Part shown: one piece after another, positions 38,151 to 48,561 of the stretch
Layout of the letters: each line of letters begins with the position of its first letter
Numbering within the stretch: the stretch's first letter is position 1
From: Rhizobium sp. RU20A
GTDB taxonomy: Bacteria > Pseudomonadota > Alphaproteobacteria > Rhizobiales > Rhizobiaceae
Direction: 5' to 3'
NCBI RefSeq assembly: GCF_900155885.1
Contig: NZ_FTMB01000001.1
Coordinates: 1,054,001-1,118,000, forward strand
Length of the DNA stretch: 64,000 bases
Made by a program: the position numbers and the translations under genes
The notes under the pieces: model-generated
The model's database searches: none
What the model was told of the DNA's origin: nothing
Seen by the model: only the letters and a program-made list of their open reading frames with translations

Positions 38151-38369
38151 GTGATCGTCGTTCCCATGCCGGAGTTGTCCTCTCGACCCACCATAGTCAG
38201 AATTCGCTAATATGTGCCTAATGCCTTTCAATCAATACTTCGATGAATTGAAGCAAATTAACTAAGGCGTATCCCAGACTGAAACACGCGAAGACTTGAG
38301 ACAAGAAGAATGTCAGTTGCGCATATAGAGAAACGTGCAGATGTGATCACATCGCGAAGATCGATGCCG

Positions 38370-41300
38370 TCAGTTTTCCTGCCCGCGCGGGAGCGGCGAC
38401 GGCAGTTCCCCGCCGCGAATGACGGCGTCGGGACCGGTCACCGGCGTGCGGCGCTCGGGCACCGCCTCCGGCTGCTGTTGCCCTGAAGCGGCGCGGCGTG
38501 CGGCCTCTTCGGCCGCTTCCGCCCGCGCCTTCCGCGCGGCCTCGGCCTCGGCCGCCCGGCGCGCTTCCTCCTGCTTTCGGGCCTCAGCCTCAGCGCGGAT
38601 CGCTTCGGCGCGTTCCGCCGCTGCCTTGCGCCTGCGCTCTTCTTCGATCGCCCGCAACCGGATGCGTTCACGTTCCTGCGCCCGGGCCTTGTAGAGTGCG
38701 ACCTCGCGGCGTAGCCGCTGCTTTTCGATCACATTGGCCTGCAGGATTTCCACGCGTCGCCGCTCGCGCTCGAAAGCCCTGAGCGACAGGAAGTTCGAAA
38801 GATCCGCCACATCAAGCGTCGCCGCCGGCGTCGCCAGAGGACCGGAAAAAGCGATCGTGACCGCCGGATCACCGCCCGCGATCGCCTGCTCGCCAGCGCG
38901 CAGGGTGACGCGCAGTTCCCCCGTCAAGCGGTCATCAACGAGGTTGAGGGCAGCATCGCCGGCAAAGAGCGCGGCCGCATTGGCTGCCGAGACCGACTGC
39001 AAGCGCAGTGTCCCAGCGGCAATGCTGAAGGGCACTGTGATTTTTTTGAAGGCGGACGTCCCTGAGAAAAGAATGCGCTCGGCATCCGGCAGGATTCTTT
39101 CGGCAGTGATCTCGCCACTGATGGCGTCGGCTGCCGAAAGAAGCGGGGCAAGCGCCTCACTGGTCAGGCCCGTCACGATGACATCGCCAAGCTGCGCGGA
39201 ACCGGATCCGCTCAGCGAGCGCGCCATATCCGCCACGCTTGTCCCGGCCCCCTCCAGCGCGACCGAGAGATCCGCCTTGCCCGCCAAAACGGGGTGACCC
39301 GCGCTTTTCCAGGCAAGACCCGCAAGGTCAGCACCGGCAAGATCCAGTTTCGACGTGAAGGTCGCAGTCCCGTTGCCGCTCGCGGCGGAGATCCGGCCGG
39401 ACATCTGCCCGCCATAGAGCGAGCCGGCCATGGCATCCAGCGTCACCGTGTCGCCCGTGAACAGCAGCTTGCCGGTGAAAGCCTGAACCGGCGCCAGAAC
39501 ACTTGTATCAAGGCTTGCCGCCGAAAGATCGATCTCGACGTCCACACCGGTCCAGAAGGGCTGTGCAACGGGGGTCGGTGAAAGCCCTCCGTCGACCATG
39601 CTTTCCACAGGGCCCAGCACCGTCTCGCCAAGCCAGGACAGCGCGGCACGATCGAGGCCGATCCGTCCAGCCACCCGCGGACGCGGGGCGGTGCGATCGA
39701 AGGTCAACTCGCCCTTCAGCGTATTGCCGTCCACGGCACCGTTGATCTCGTTGACGGCAACCGTGCCGCCGGTCGTCACGAGCTTCGCCGTCAGCTTGGC
39801 CGGCAGGCCCGTACCGGCACCGGGCAGCGCAAGCCCCTTCAGCAGCAGGAACGGCTCGATGTCGCGGCTGTCGATCGAAACCGTCTGCTCGCCGTCAAGA
39901 AAACGTTCGCGATCGAGGCTGAAATTGCCGTTGGCGGCAAAAGAGCTTCCTTCGGCGGTAAAGGTCATCCCGCCGCTGCCTGCACCGGTATCGTCGCTTT
40001 GCAGGCGCAGCGACAGCACCCCGTTCGGCGGCAGATCGAAGGGCAACGGATCAAAGCCCGCCTGTCCGACCAGCGTCAGCGTGGTCGGGTTCTCCAGGGT
40101 CGCCTCAAGAACCATGCTCTTGCCGGCGAGCGCCCTGAGGAAATCGGGAACCTGATAATGCGCGGCAATGCGCGTGCCGTTGGCGGTCCCGATCACGCCA
40201 AAAGTCACGGGCGCATTCCCGTCCTTGCTGCCGGCCGTCAACGTCAGGTCGAGCGCCGCATCCGTATAATAGCCGCCACCGCTGACGACGCGATCGAAGA
40301 GCGGATGGGGCGGCACATGCCGGGCGACGAGCGCAAGGAACGGCGAAAGATCTGCGGCCGCCAGCTTCATCTTCGCGCCGATGATCGGCTGCGTGAGCGA
40401 GCCGCTGACGCGACCGGACGCCGCAAGCTTGGCGCCGGCAAGATCGCCGACCGAGAGGCGCTCGATCTGCAACTGCCCCCCTTTCGATGTCAGAACCGCC
40501 TGCACGTCCCGGGCCTCCTCGCCGAAGGCCGCGAAACGATCGGCCTGGAGATCGACCGCGATCGTGTGGGCGAGGATTGCATCGGTGGAATTGTCGCCCG
40601 CCACGATACCGGTCAGCGCCCGCAGTGCATCGATATCGACCCGGTTGCCCTTCAGCTGAAGCGTCAAGGAGGGGGCCTGCCCATCCGGCGACTGCCGCTC
40701 GATCCGGCCCTTCAGCGTCGCCGGCCCGACGGCGATCTCCAGTCCCTCGAATTGCTGGATCGTATCGGTGAGATTGACGGCGGCGGAAAAGCCGGCCGTC
40801 TTCAGCATGCGCAGCGACGGATCCACGGAGCCCGCGAGCCACGTGGCAAGACCGGAGGGCTGGTTGGACGCGATGAGCAGATCACCGCGGAAAGCGCGTT
40901 CACCCTTGAGGGTCAGCCGACCCTTGGCCTCCAGCTGCGTGCGCCCCGGCAGGAGCGCGACAGCATTTTCCACCTGCCAGCTGCGGCCATCGGGCACGAC
41001 ATCCAGCCGCACATCGCGCACCGTGGTATCGCCGACGACAATGGCCGGCAGACGCAAGCTGGCGCGGCCCGGCACCTGCGGGATCGGGATATCGGCGATG
41101 ATCGACAGGACAGCCTGGAGGCGCTCGCGCATCGACAGCGTCGGATTGCGCGAGGTCTTGCCGGCCTCCCCGCCCGCATTCCCGATGCGGCTGACGTCGA
41201 TCTGCTGCCCGTCGGCCACCAGCAGGAAGCGCTGATCCTTGCCCGTATCGAGCGTCGCTTCGCCGGTCACCAGATAGGGGTCATCGCGCGCGCCGAGTTC

Positions 41301-42137
41301 CAGCCTGTATTCGGGAACGCGCACGCTTTCATTGGTCAGCGCGAATTTGCCCTTCAGCCGTGGCGGCACCTCGTTGGAACCGTCTTCCTTCGGCTCGCTT
41401 TCGCCATGCACCAGGGTAAAATCGCCCTCATAGACAGGGCGGAAATCGACGATCTTGATGAAGCCGTCGAGATCGACGCCAAAGGGCCGCGCGTCCGGCA
41501 TGATGCGGGCGCGCAGAGCGACGCCTTGCGCCTCGCCAGGCACACCGGACGTCAGCGAAAAGGCACCGGTCTCGCCATCCAGCGCTGCCCGGCCGTCGAC
41601 CCGCCAGGGCCCGCCCAGCGACCGGGCCGAAACATCGGCTTCGAGATTGGTGATGCGGCGTGTGCGGCCGGTTTGCTCGTCGATGAAATCGATGCTGCCG
41701 CCGGTGATCTCCACGTTCTCGAGAACCACCGCCTTGGCCGGAATGACGGCCCGCCGCCCGCGCGCCCAGTCGAGCGTCCCGTCCGGCTGGAGCTTCAGCG
41801 TTGCCTTCGGCTCCTCGATCCGCATGTCGAAGATCAGGGCTTCGCCGCTGAGGAAGGGTGCAAGCTCCGCATCCATGGAAAAGCGCGCCACCTGAATGAG
41901 CGGCTTTCCGTCATCCCCCTGCCCGACCCGCACATCGTTGAGCGTCACAGACGGGAACGGCAGCAGACGCGCATCGACGCTGCCGTGTACCACGACGGGC
42001 TTGCCCATGATCTGGCTTGCCTGCGTCTCGAATTCGCGCCGGAACGTCGTCCAGTCGACAAAATAGGGAGCGATCAGGGCGACGAACAACGCCACCACGA
42101 CAAGCCCACCCAATGTCACCAAGATGCGCGACAGCAC
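38370..42137 (-). CDS. AsmA-family outer-membrane biogenesis protein
   Basis: 1255 residues. One N-terminal membrane helix (ILVTLGGLVVVALFVALIAPYFV) leads into the AsmA N-terminal domain (FETQASQIMGKPVVVHGSVDARLLPFPSVTLNDVRVG). A long repetitive beta-rich body follows and the C-terminal 130 residues are a charged coiled coil (REVALYKARAQERERIRLRAIEEERRRKAAAERAEA). AsmA-like proteins are proposed bridges that move phospholipid between the membranes. It is a single gene, larger than E. coli AsmA (617 residues), nearer to the YhdP/TamB class. Confidence 0.9.
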   Translation of the reverse strand: MLSRILVTLGGLVVVALFVALIAPYFVDWTTFRREFETQASQIMGKPVVVHGSVDARLLPFPSVTLNDVRVGQGDDGKPLIQVARFSMDAELAPFLSGEALIFDMRIEEPKATLKLQPDGTLDWARGRRAVIPAKAVVLENVEITGGSIDFIDEQTGRTRRITNLEADVSARSLGGPWRVDGRAALDGETGAFSLTSGVPGEAQGVALRARIMPDARPFGVDLDGFIKIVDFRPVYEGDFTLVHGESEPKEDGSNEVPPRLKGKFALTNESVRVPEYRLELGARDDPYLVTGEATLDTGKDQRFLLVADGQQIDVSRIGNAGGEAGKTSRNPTLSMRERLQAVLSIIADIPIPQVPGRASLRLPAIVVGDTTVRDVRLDVVPDGRSWQVENAVALLPGRTQLEAKGRLTLKGERAFRGDLLIASNQPSGLATWLAGSVDPSLRMLKTAGFSAAVNLTDTIQQFEGLEIAVGPATLKGRIERQSPDGQAPSLTLQLKGNRVDIDALRALTGIVAGDNSTDAILAHTIAVDLQADRFAAFGEEARDVQAVLTSKGGQLQIERLSVGDLAGAKLAASGRVSGSLTQPIIGAKMKLAAADLSPFLALVARHVPPHPLFDRVVSGGGYYTDAALDLTLTAGSKDGNAPVTFGVIGTANGTRIAAHYQVPDFLRALAGKSMVLEATLENPTTLTLVGQAGFDPLPFDLPPNGVLSLRLQSDDTGAGSGGMTFTAEGSSFAANGNFSLDRERFLDGEQTVSIDSRDIEPFLLLKGLALPGAGTGLPAKLTAKLVTTGGTVAVNEINGAVDGNTLKGELTFDRTAPRPRVAGRIGLDRAALSWLGETVLGPVESMVDGGLSPTPVAQPFWTGVDVEIDLSAASLDTSVLAPVQAFTGKLLFTGDTVTLDAMAGSLYGGQMSGRISAASGNGTATFTSKLDLAGADLAGLAWKSAGHPVLAGKADLSVALEGAGTSVADMARSLSGSGSAQLGDVIVTGLTSEALAPLLSAADAISGEITAERILPDAERILFSGTSAFKKITVPFSIAAGTLRLQSVSAANAAALFAGDAALNLVDDRLTGELRVTLRAGEQAIAGGDPAVTIAFSGPLATPAATLDVADLSNFLSLRAFERERRRVEILQANVIEKQRLRREVALYKARAQERERIRLRAIEEERRRKAAAERAEAIRAEAEARKQEEARRAAEAEAARKARAEAAEEAARRAASGQQQPEAVPERRTPVTGPDAVIRGGELPSPLPRGQEN

Positions 42138-42201
42138 TCGTCTTTTCCTGTTCCCGCCCCGTCGAGGCTATCCATGCGACCGTCCCGTTGACGGCCCGGA
42201 C

Positions 42202-43632
42202 CTACCCTACATACCCGCCGGCACCGCCGCCGACAGCAAAAATCTTGCCCGGATTGAAGATCATCTGGGGATCGAGAGCCTGTTTGATCGCTCCCATCAG
42301 CGCCAGCCCCTCGCCATGTTCGCCGGCAAGGAACTTCATCTTGCCCTGCCCGACCCCGTGTTCGCCGGTGCAGGTCCCGTCCATGGCCAGCGCCCGTGCA
42401 TTCAGGCGCGCAACGAAGTCCATGGCACGCGCCGTCTCGGCCGGATCCTGATCATCGAAGATCAGGCCGACATGGAAGTTCCCGTCACCGGCATGCCCGA
42501 CGATGGGCGCGAGAAAGCCGCTCTCGGCGATATCGGCCTGCGTCTCCGTCACGCAATCGGCGAGCCGCGAGATCGGCACGCAGACATCCGTGGACAGGAT
42601 GCCGGCGCCGGGCCGCAGGCTCTTCTGCGCCCAATAGGCATTGTGCCGGGCCTTCCACAGCACGGCACGTTCGGCCGCATCCGTGGTCGCCCTGAAATCC
42701 GTCCCGCCGAACTCGGCCGCGATCTCGGCGAACTGCTGCATCTGCAACGCAACCATCTCCTGCGAGCCGTGAAACTCCACAAACAGCGTCGCGGTCTCCG
42801 CAAGCGTCAGGCCCGAATAGGCATTGCTGGCCCGCACCTGCGTGGCATCGAGAAGCTCGATCCGGGCTACGGGAATGCCGCTCTGGATCGTCAGGATGAC
42901 CGCCTGGCAGGCTTCGCTGACGCTCGCAAAGGCGCAGACCCCGCCCCCGATCGCTTCGGGAATACCGTAAAGCTTCAGCGTGACGGCCGTGATGACGCCG
43001 AGCGTGCCTTCCGATCCGACGAACAGCCGCGTGAGGTCGTAGCCCGCCGAGGACTTGCGGGCCCGCCGCGCCGTGCGCACGATCCGCCCGCCGGCGGTAA
43101 CGGCCGTGACGGAGAGAACATTGTCCTTCATCGTCCCGTAGCGCACCGCATTGGTGCCGGAGGCCCGCGTCGATGTCATGCCGCCGATCGAGGCATTGGC
43201 GCCGGGATCGATGGGAAAGAACAGGCCGGTGTCGCGCAGATAGGTGTTCAGTGCCTCGCGGGTGATGCCCGGCTCGACGGTGCAGTCGAGATCGTCGGCG
43301 TTGACCGCGAGCACCCCGTCCATGCGCGACAGATCGAGGCTGATGCCGCCGAAGGGCGCGTTGACGTGACCTTCCAGCGAGCTGCCGGTGCCGAATGGCA
43401 CGATCGGCAGGCCGTACTCTCCGGCCGCCACCACCACCGCCTGCACCTCCGCCTCGCTTTCGGCAAAGATCACGGCGTCAGGAAGCTGCGGCTTGATATA
43501 GGTGGTGGTGTTGGCATGCTGGGCGCGGATCGCCTCACCGGTCTGGAAACGCGCACCGAAATGCGCCTTCAGTGCCGAAAGCCCTGCCGACCGCCGGGCA
43601 CCTGCTTCCGGGCCCAAATCCGTTGCCTGCAT
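42202..43632 (-). CDS. FAD-linked oxidase, GlcD / D-lactate dehydrogenase-like
   Basis: 476 residues. The FAD-binding stretch (PIVPFGTGSSLEGHVNAPFGGISLDLSRMD) and the GANASIGGMTSTRASGTNAVRYGTM signature are those of FAD_binding_4 enzymes of the GlcD/LDHD family. The C-terminal FAD-oxidase domain ends with HVGDGNFH and TCTGEHGVGQGK. It would oxidise a 2-hydroxy acid such as D-lactate or glycolate. No GlcE/F partners are beside it, so the homomeric D-lactate type is more likely. Confidence 0.92.
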   Translation of the reverse strand: MQATDLGPEAGARRSAGLSALKAHFGARFQTGEAIRAQHANTTTYIKPQLPDAVIFAESEAEVQAVVVAAGEYGLPIVPFGTGSSLEGHVNAPFGGISLDLSRMDGVLAVNADDLDCTVEPGITREALNTYLRDTGLFFPIDPGANASIGGMTSTRASGTNAVRYGTMKDNVLSVTAVTAGGRIVRTARRARKSSAGYDLTRLFVGSEGTLGVITAVTLKLYGIPEAIGGGVCAFASVSEACQAVILTIQSGIPVARIELLDATQVRASNAYSGLTLAETATLFVEFHGSQEMVALQMQQFAEIAAEFGGTDFRATTDAAERAVLWKARHNAYWAQKSLRPGAGILSTDVCVPISRLADCVTETQADIAESGFLAPIVGHAGDGNFHVGLIFDDQDPAETARAMDFVARLNARALAMDGTCTGEHGVGQGKMKFLAGEHGEGLALMGAIKQALDPQMIFNPGKIFAVGGGAGGYVG

Positions 43633-43807
43633 CCACTCCTCCTTGCCCCGCCCTCACCGGACGTTTCGCCAGCCGCAACGGCTGGCTTGCCCCAGGTCGG
43701 TCATGCCCGAGTACGCGCTGCAGTCCAAGCCCCGAAATCCTGCTTTTTCAGGGCGCTAGTGTGCAAATCGGAATCACTTTGTCCAGAAGATGAATCAAGA
43801 CATGAAG

Positions 43808-43830
43808 AGGGGCCGCACGTGGCGGCCCCG
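43808..43830 (-). terminator. Hairpin after the RND transporter gene
   Basis: GGGGCCGC pairs with GCGGCCCC just after the RND stop; the T-run behind it is weak, so it may be only a partial terminator. Confidence 0.45.
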
Positions 43831-43837
43831 GCCTGCT

Positions 43838-46800
43838 CTATTCGGCCGGCTGCGTGGCCAGCCGATCGGCAGCGGCCATCTCCTCGGCAAGGCGCCGTTC
43901 TTCGTCTGCATGCGGCTTGGCCAGCCGCGCGATGACGAGATAGGCGACCGGCGTGAGGAACAGCGTGACGAGCGTGGCCAGTCCAAGGCCGCCGACCAGC
44001 ACCCAGCCGAGTGCGATGCGCGCTTCCGCGCCCGCCCCCTGCGCCAGAACGAGTGGCACGGCGCCGACGATGGTCGCGATCATCGTCATCATAACCGGGC
44101 GCAGGCGGATGTTGGCCGCATCCTCGATCGCCTCGCGCACGCTCATGCCCCGGTCGCGCAGCTGGTTGGCGAATTCGACGATCAGAATGCCGTTCTTGGC
44201 CATGATCCCGACGAGCAGCACCAGGCCGATCTGGCTGTAGACGTTAATCGTCGTGCCCGTCAGCAGCATGGCCAGCATGGCGCAGGCCAGCCCCAGCGGC
44301 ACGGTGATCATGATGATCACCGCCGACACGAAGCTCTCGAACTGCGCGGAAAGCACGAGGAAAATGATCACCATGGCAAAACCGAAGGTCACGAGAAGAC
44401 CATTGGCATTCTCATTGAGCGTCGCAGCTTCCGCGAGCGGAATCACCCGCGAGCCTGGCGGCAGAAGCGGCTCGGCCATCTCCTCGACCATGGTGAGCGC
44501 TTCGCCGAGCGCCAGCCCGTCCGTCAGGCCCGCGGAGATGGAAACGGCCCGAAGCTGCTGCTCGCGGGTCAGTTCCGGCGCCACGGCCCGCTCCTCGACG
44601 GAGGCAATGGTGGACATCGGCACGATCTTGCCGTCGCCGGTCTTCAGGAAGATGTTCTGAAGGTCCGTCGGATCGTTCACCGGATTGGTGGAGGACATCA
44701 GCTTGACCGGATAGGCCTCGCCATCGACGAAGACATCCACGACGCTGGAGCCGTCGAGCATGGCCTGAAGCGCGCTGCCGAGGCCGGTAATGTCGATGCC
44801 GAGGTCGGAGGCCCGCTCGCGATCGATGGTGACGAAGAGCTGCGCCTGGTTCGGCTCGTAATTGCGCTGCACGTTCTGGAAGCGACCGGTATCCTCCATC
44901 TGCCGCATCAGAGCCGAGGCGGCATCGCCCAGCTTGGTATAGTCGTTGCCGACGATGGCGACCTGGAGGCCCTGGCCGGCGCCGCGAATGCCGAGACTGT
45001 TCGGCTGGTTCGCAACGGCGCGGACCGACGGAACACGCGCGGTGACCTTATTGATATCGGCGGCGATCTGCTGCTGCGTCCGCTCGCGCTCGCCCCAGGG
45101 TGCCAGCGTCAGCACCATGAAGCCGGAATTGGTCGAGCCACCCTGCCCGGAGATGGAAAAGACGTTCGCGACCTCGCCACTGTCGAGCAGCGGCTGGATG
45201 CCGTCCTCGATCCGGCGCATCTGCGATTGCGTGTAGTCGAGCGAGACGCCCTGCGGTGCGGAAATCCGCAGCAGGATCGTGGCGCGGTCCTCCTGCGGCG
45301 TCAGCTCCGATTTCACGCCCGTGAAGATCAGGAAGCCGGCGCCGGTGAAGAGAACGGCGGCAATGAACACCACCAGCGGCGCATTGAGGCAGGCACGGAG
45401 GGCATGGCGATAGGCGCCGGCAAAGACATTGCCGATCTTCCCCATCACGCCGCCGCCGTGTTCCTTGTGCTGGGTCAGCATACGCGAGGCGAGCATGGGA
45501 CAGAGCGTCAGCGCCACGAAGGCCGAGAGCAGGATGGAAAAGGCGAGCACGAAGCCGAATTCGCGGAAGAGGCCGCCCGTCTGGCCCGGCAGGAAGGAGA
45601 GCGGAATGAAGACAGCCGCCAGCGTGGCCGTCGTCGCGATGACGGCAAAGAACACTTCGAGCGTGCCATGCACCGCCGCCGCGCGCGGCCCAAGCCCTTC
45701 GCCGCGCCGGCGCACGATGTTCTCCAGCACCACGATGGCATCGTCCACCACGAGGCCGGTCGCCAGCACGATGGCGAGCAGGGTGAGGATGTTGATGGAA
45801 AAGCCCGCGAGATAGATGGCGACCACCGTCCCGATCAATGCGATCGGCATGGTGATGACCGGGATCAGCGTCGCCCGCCAGTCGAGCAAAAAGAGGTAGA
45901 TGACGATGGTGACGATGATGACGGCAACGACCAGCGCGATCTCCACCTCGTGGATGGCGCCCTTGATGAAGTTCGCATCGTCGCTGGTAATCCGCAGTTG
46001 CGTGCCCTCTGGCAGGATGCCGGTCATCTGGCTGACCGCGGAGCGCACGCCCTCGGAGATCGACAGCGTATTGGACTGCGCCTGCCGCACGATGCCAAGG
46101 CCGATGCCCGGTCTGCCGTTGGAACGCAGCGCCGTCTGCCCGGTATCGGGCCCGAGCGTGACGGAGGCGACGTCGCGCAGGCGGACATTCGTGCCGATCA
46201 GAAGGTTTTCGAAATCCTCCGGCGTCTGGAGATCGGCGGTGGCGCGCACCGTGATGTCCTGGCTGGTGCTGGTGATCGAGCCCGCCGGTACGTCGAAGGC
46301 CGCGGTGGCGAGCGCGGTGCGCAGGTTCGCGACCGTCAGCCCGCGTCCGGCAAGCTTGGCCTGATCCACATCGATGCGGAACACCTTCTCCTGGTCGCCA
46401 TAGACGGCGACATCGGCCACGCCTTCGACGGCGGCGAGCCGGTCGCTGATCTCGTTTTCAACGAGCAGCGTCATGTCTTCCATCGACAGCGTGTCGGAGG
46501 TGAGCGCAAGGCGCATGATCGGCTGGCTGTCCGCATCGGCCTTTACGATGCGCGGCTCGTCGATCCCATCGGGCAACTGGTTGCGCACCCGTCCGAGCGC
46601 ATCGCGAATATCGTTGGAGGCCTGGCCGATATCGACGCTTTCGGAGAATTCCATCGTCACGCGGCTGGAGCCGAAGGAGGAGCGCGAGGCAATCTTCTGG
46701 ATGCCCTGCACGCGGGCAACCGCACCTTCGATGATCGAGGTCACCTCGCGGTCGATCGTCTCCGGCGATGCACCGTCGAAATCGGTGGTGACGGAGACAA

Positions 46801-47011
46801 CTGGTCGATCCACCTGTGGCAGTTCGCGGATCTCGACGCCGTTCAGCGCCGCAAGCCCGGCCACAATGATCAGCGTATTGACCACCAGTGCAAAGATCGG
46901 CCTGCGAATGAAGAGCGCGGTGAAGCCGGCGCTGCCGCCGGCCTTGATGGCGGAGGCGGTTCCCTGCGGTTCTGCGGTGCGGGCTTCGGTTTCGGTCTTG
47001 TCAGCGCTCAT
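43838..47011 (-). CDS. RND efflux pump inner-membrane transporter
   Basis: 1057 residues with the AcrB/MexB layout: twelve membrane helices and two large periplasmic loops. FALVVNTLIIVAGLAALNGVEIRELPQVDRPVVSVTTDFDGASPETIDREVTSIIEGAV is the opening family block, and the helix 4 proton-relay pair is in LATGLVVDDAIVVLEN. Substrates are presumably drugs or detergents. It is translationally coupled to the adaptor upstream (start overlaps its stop by one base). An outer-membrane factor is not encoded beside it. Confidence 0.95.
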   Translation of the reverse strand: MSADKTETEARTAEPQGTASAIKAGGSAGFTALFIRRPIFALVVNTLIIVAGLAALNGVEIRELPQVDRPVVSVTTDFDGASPETIDREVTSIIEGAVARVQGIQKIASRSSFGSSRVTMEFSESVDIGQASNDIRDALGRVRNQLPDGIDEPRIVKADADSQPIMRLALTSDTLSMEDMTLLVENEISDRLAAVEGVADVAVYGDQEKVFRIDVDQAKLAGRGLTVANLRTALATAAFDVPAGSITSTSQDITVRATADLQTPEDFENLLIGTNVRLRDVASVTLGPDTGQTALRSNGRPGIGLGIVRQAQSNTLSISEGVRSAVSQMTGILPEGTQLRITSDDANFIKGAIHEVEIALVVAVIIVTIVIYLFLLDWRATLIPVITMPIALIGTVVAIYLAGFSINILTLLAIVLATGLVVDDAIVVLENIVRRRGEGLGPRAAAVHGTLEVFFAVIATTATLAAVFIPLSFLPGQTGGLFREFGFVLAFSILLSAFVALTLCPMLASRMLTQHKEHGGGVMGKIGNVFAGAYRHALRACLNAPLVVFIAAVLFTGAGFLIFTGVKSELTPQEDRATILLRISAPQGVSLDYTQSQMRRIEDGIQPLLDSGEVANVFSISGQGGSTNSGFMVLTLAPWGERERTQQQIAADINKVTARVPSVRAVANQPNSLGIRGAGQGLQVAIVGNDYTKLGDAASALMRQMEDTGRFQNVQRNYEPNQAQLFVTIDRERASDLGIDITGLGSALQAMLDGSSVVDVFVDGEAYPVKLMSSTNPVNDPTDLQNIFLKTGDGKIVPMSTIASVEERAVAPELTREQQLRAVSISAGLTDGLALGEALTMVEEMAEPLLPPGSRVIPLAEAATLNENANGLLVTFGFAMVIIFLVLSAQFESFVSAVIIMITVPLGLACAMLAMLLTGTTINVYSQIGLVLLVGIMAKNGILIVEFANQLRDRGMSVREAIEDAANIRLRPVMMTMIATIVGAVPLVLAQGAGAEARIALGWVLVGGLGLATLVTLFLTPVAYLVIARLAKPHADEERRLAEEMAAADRLATQPAE

Positions 47012-48234
47012 CAGCGGGTGCCCTCCGCCTTGGCGGTGCGGGTCGTCGCATCCGATTCGGAGGTCCGGTCCGCGCTGACCTTCGGCGTTTCAGCGTCCCC
47101 GCGCTGCTGGCCGGCCATGGAAACCGCTCCGCCGTCCCGCAGCCTCTGAAGACCCTCGGTCACCACCGGATCACCATCGGCAAGCGTTGCGTCGACCAGC
47201 ACCTTGTCCGGGTTGCGCTGCACGATCTTGACCGGCACGCGCTCGCTCTTCTCGGCGGCGACGCGCCAGACGAAGGACCCATCGCCGCTCCACTGCACCG
47301 CCAGCGGATCGACCGTCGGATAACGGTCTCCGTCAAAGGCCATCGTCACGGCAAAGGACATGCCGGCCCGCAGGCGGTCATCCGCATTGTCGATGCGGGC
47401 GCGAACCCGCAGCGTCCGGCTCGCCTGATCAATGCGGTTGTCGATGGCATGGACGACGCCCTTGAGCGGCGTGCCGGGCTGCGCGACGGCCTCGGCCGTC
47501 ACCGGCTGGCCGACCTTGACCTTTGTGGCAAAGCGCTCGGGCACCCAGTAATCGACGAGGATTTCCGAACGGTCGTCGATATTGGCGATGGGGCTTGAGG
47601 TCGTGACGTAGTCGCCGACATTGACCGTGATGATGCCGACGATGCCGCCGGTCGGCGCCGTGATGTCGCGGCGTTTCAGATCGAGTTCAGCGGCCTGGAG
47701 GGTGAGTTCGGCGCCCTGCAGCGTCGTCTCCGCATCCCGCAGGTCCTGCACCGCGAAGGCCGAGGCGTTCCGGCGGAAGCGCTCCACCTTCTCGCGGGCG
47801 CTGTCGAGCGCCACGCGCGCCTGCCGCGCGGCAATCGTCTGGTCGGCGGAGTCGAGCTTTGCGATCACCTGCCCGGCCTCAACAACGTCGCCGGACTTCA
47901 CCAGAATGTCCGTCAGGTTGCCGGTCGCCGACGGCGTGACCGTCACCGAGCGGATGGCCTCGCCATTGCCGATGGCGTTCAGGCGGTCATTGATGACGGC
48001 GGAGCCGACCGGGCGCGTGACGACAAGCGTCGGCCCGCCTCCACGTTGCCGATTGCCGCTCTGCGCCTGCCCTTCGGGCCCGGTGGCGGGGGCCGGCGCG
48101 ATGACGGCAACGATCCCCTCGGGCAGACCCGCGCCGCGCAGCACATCACCTGCGCCGGGAGCCATCCGGCCCCATGCCACGACACCCGCGCCAATCACAA
48201 CAACGCTCACGACAACCTGTTGCCAAAGCCGCAT
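47011..48234 (-). CDS. RND efflux pump periplasmic adaptor (membrane-fusion protein)
   Basis: 407 residues. An N-terminal anchor or signal (QVVVSVVVIGAGVVAWG) precedes the lipoyl and helical hairpin regions (NAIGNGEAIRSVTVTPSATGNLTDILVKSGDVVEAGQVIAKLD). The beta-barrel region contains DYWVPERFATKVKVGQPV. It connects the transporter to an outer-membrane channel. First gene of the pump operon; the 327-bp divergent gap to uvrD holds both promoters, and I see no other feature in it. Confidence 0.93.
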   Translation of the reverse strand: MRLWQQVVVSVVVIGAGVVAWGRMAPGAGDVLRGAGLPEGIVAVIAPAPATGPEGQAQSGNRQRGGGPTLVVTRPVGSAVINDRLNAIGNGEAIRSVTVTPSATGNLTDILVKSGDVVEAGQVIAKLDSADQTIAARQARVALDSAREKVERFRRNASAFAVQDLRDAETTLQGAELTLQAAELDLKRRDITAPTGGIVGIITVNVGDYVTTSSPIANIDDRSEILVDYWVPERFATKVKVGQPVTAEAVAQPGTPLKGVVHAIDNRIDQASRTLRVRARIDNADDRLRAGMSFAVTMAFDGDRYPTVDPLAVQWSGDGSFVWRVAAEKSERVPVKIVQRNPDKVLVDATLADGDPVVTEGLQRLRDGGAVSMAGQQRGDAETPKVSADRTSESDATTRTAKAEGTR

Positions 48235-48561
48235 CTCGTCTCATCTCCAAGGAAAACTCTGGCCGGGTTGAGGAAAGCCCCGGCGCACGCCAAATGCTCA
48301 TATGTCGCGTTGATCTAGCTTGACGATACCGCATTGCAAACCGCCATCCGATCACAGAATGGGGAGGTTACCGAATTGTAATTCTTGAGGCACATTCCGC
48401 GCCGATGTCTCCTGCATGTCATCATGGCGCGTCCGTGTGACGATGAGAGGGTGATGGCGGCAAGGCGGCGCCGGACCCGTAAACCGTGGAAAGGCGGCCG
48501 TTCCGGAATAAAAGCAGAACACGTTCTGGCCTTTCAAACCCGAATCACTACATTGGGCCGC

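Noticed and set aside
39999-42191. 730-codon plus-strand open frame
   Set aside because: Antisense to the AsmA gene, with no recognisable domain.
43790-47149. 1119-codon plus-strand open frame
   Set aside because: It is antisense to the RND transporter, and its translation is a His/Arg/Asp/Gly-rich low-complexity chain.
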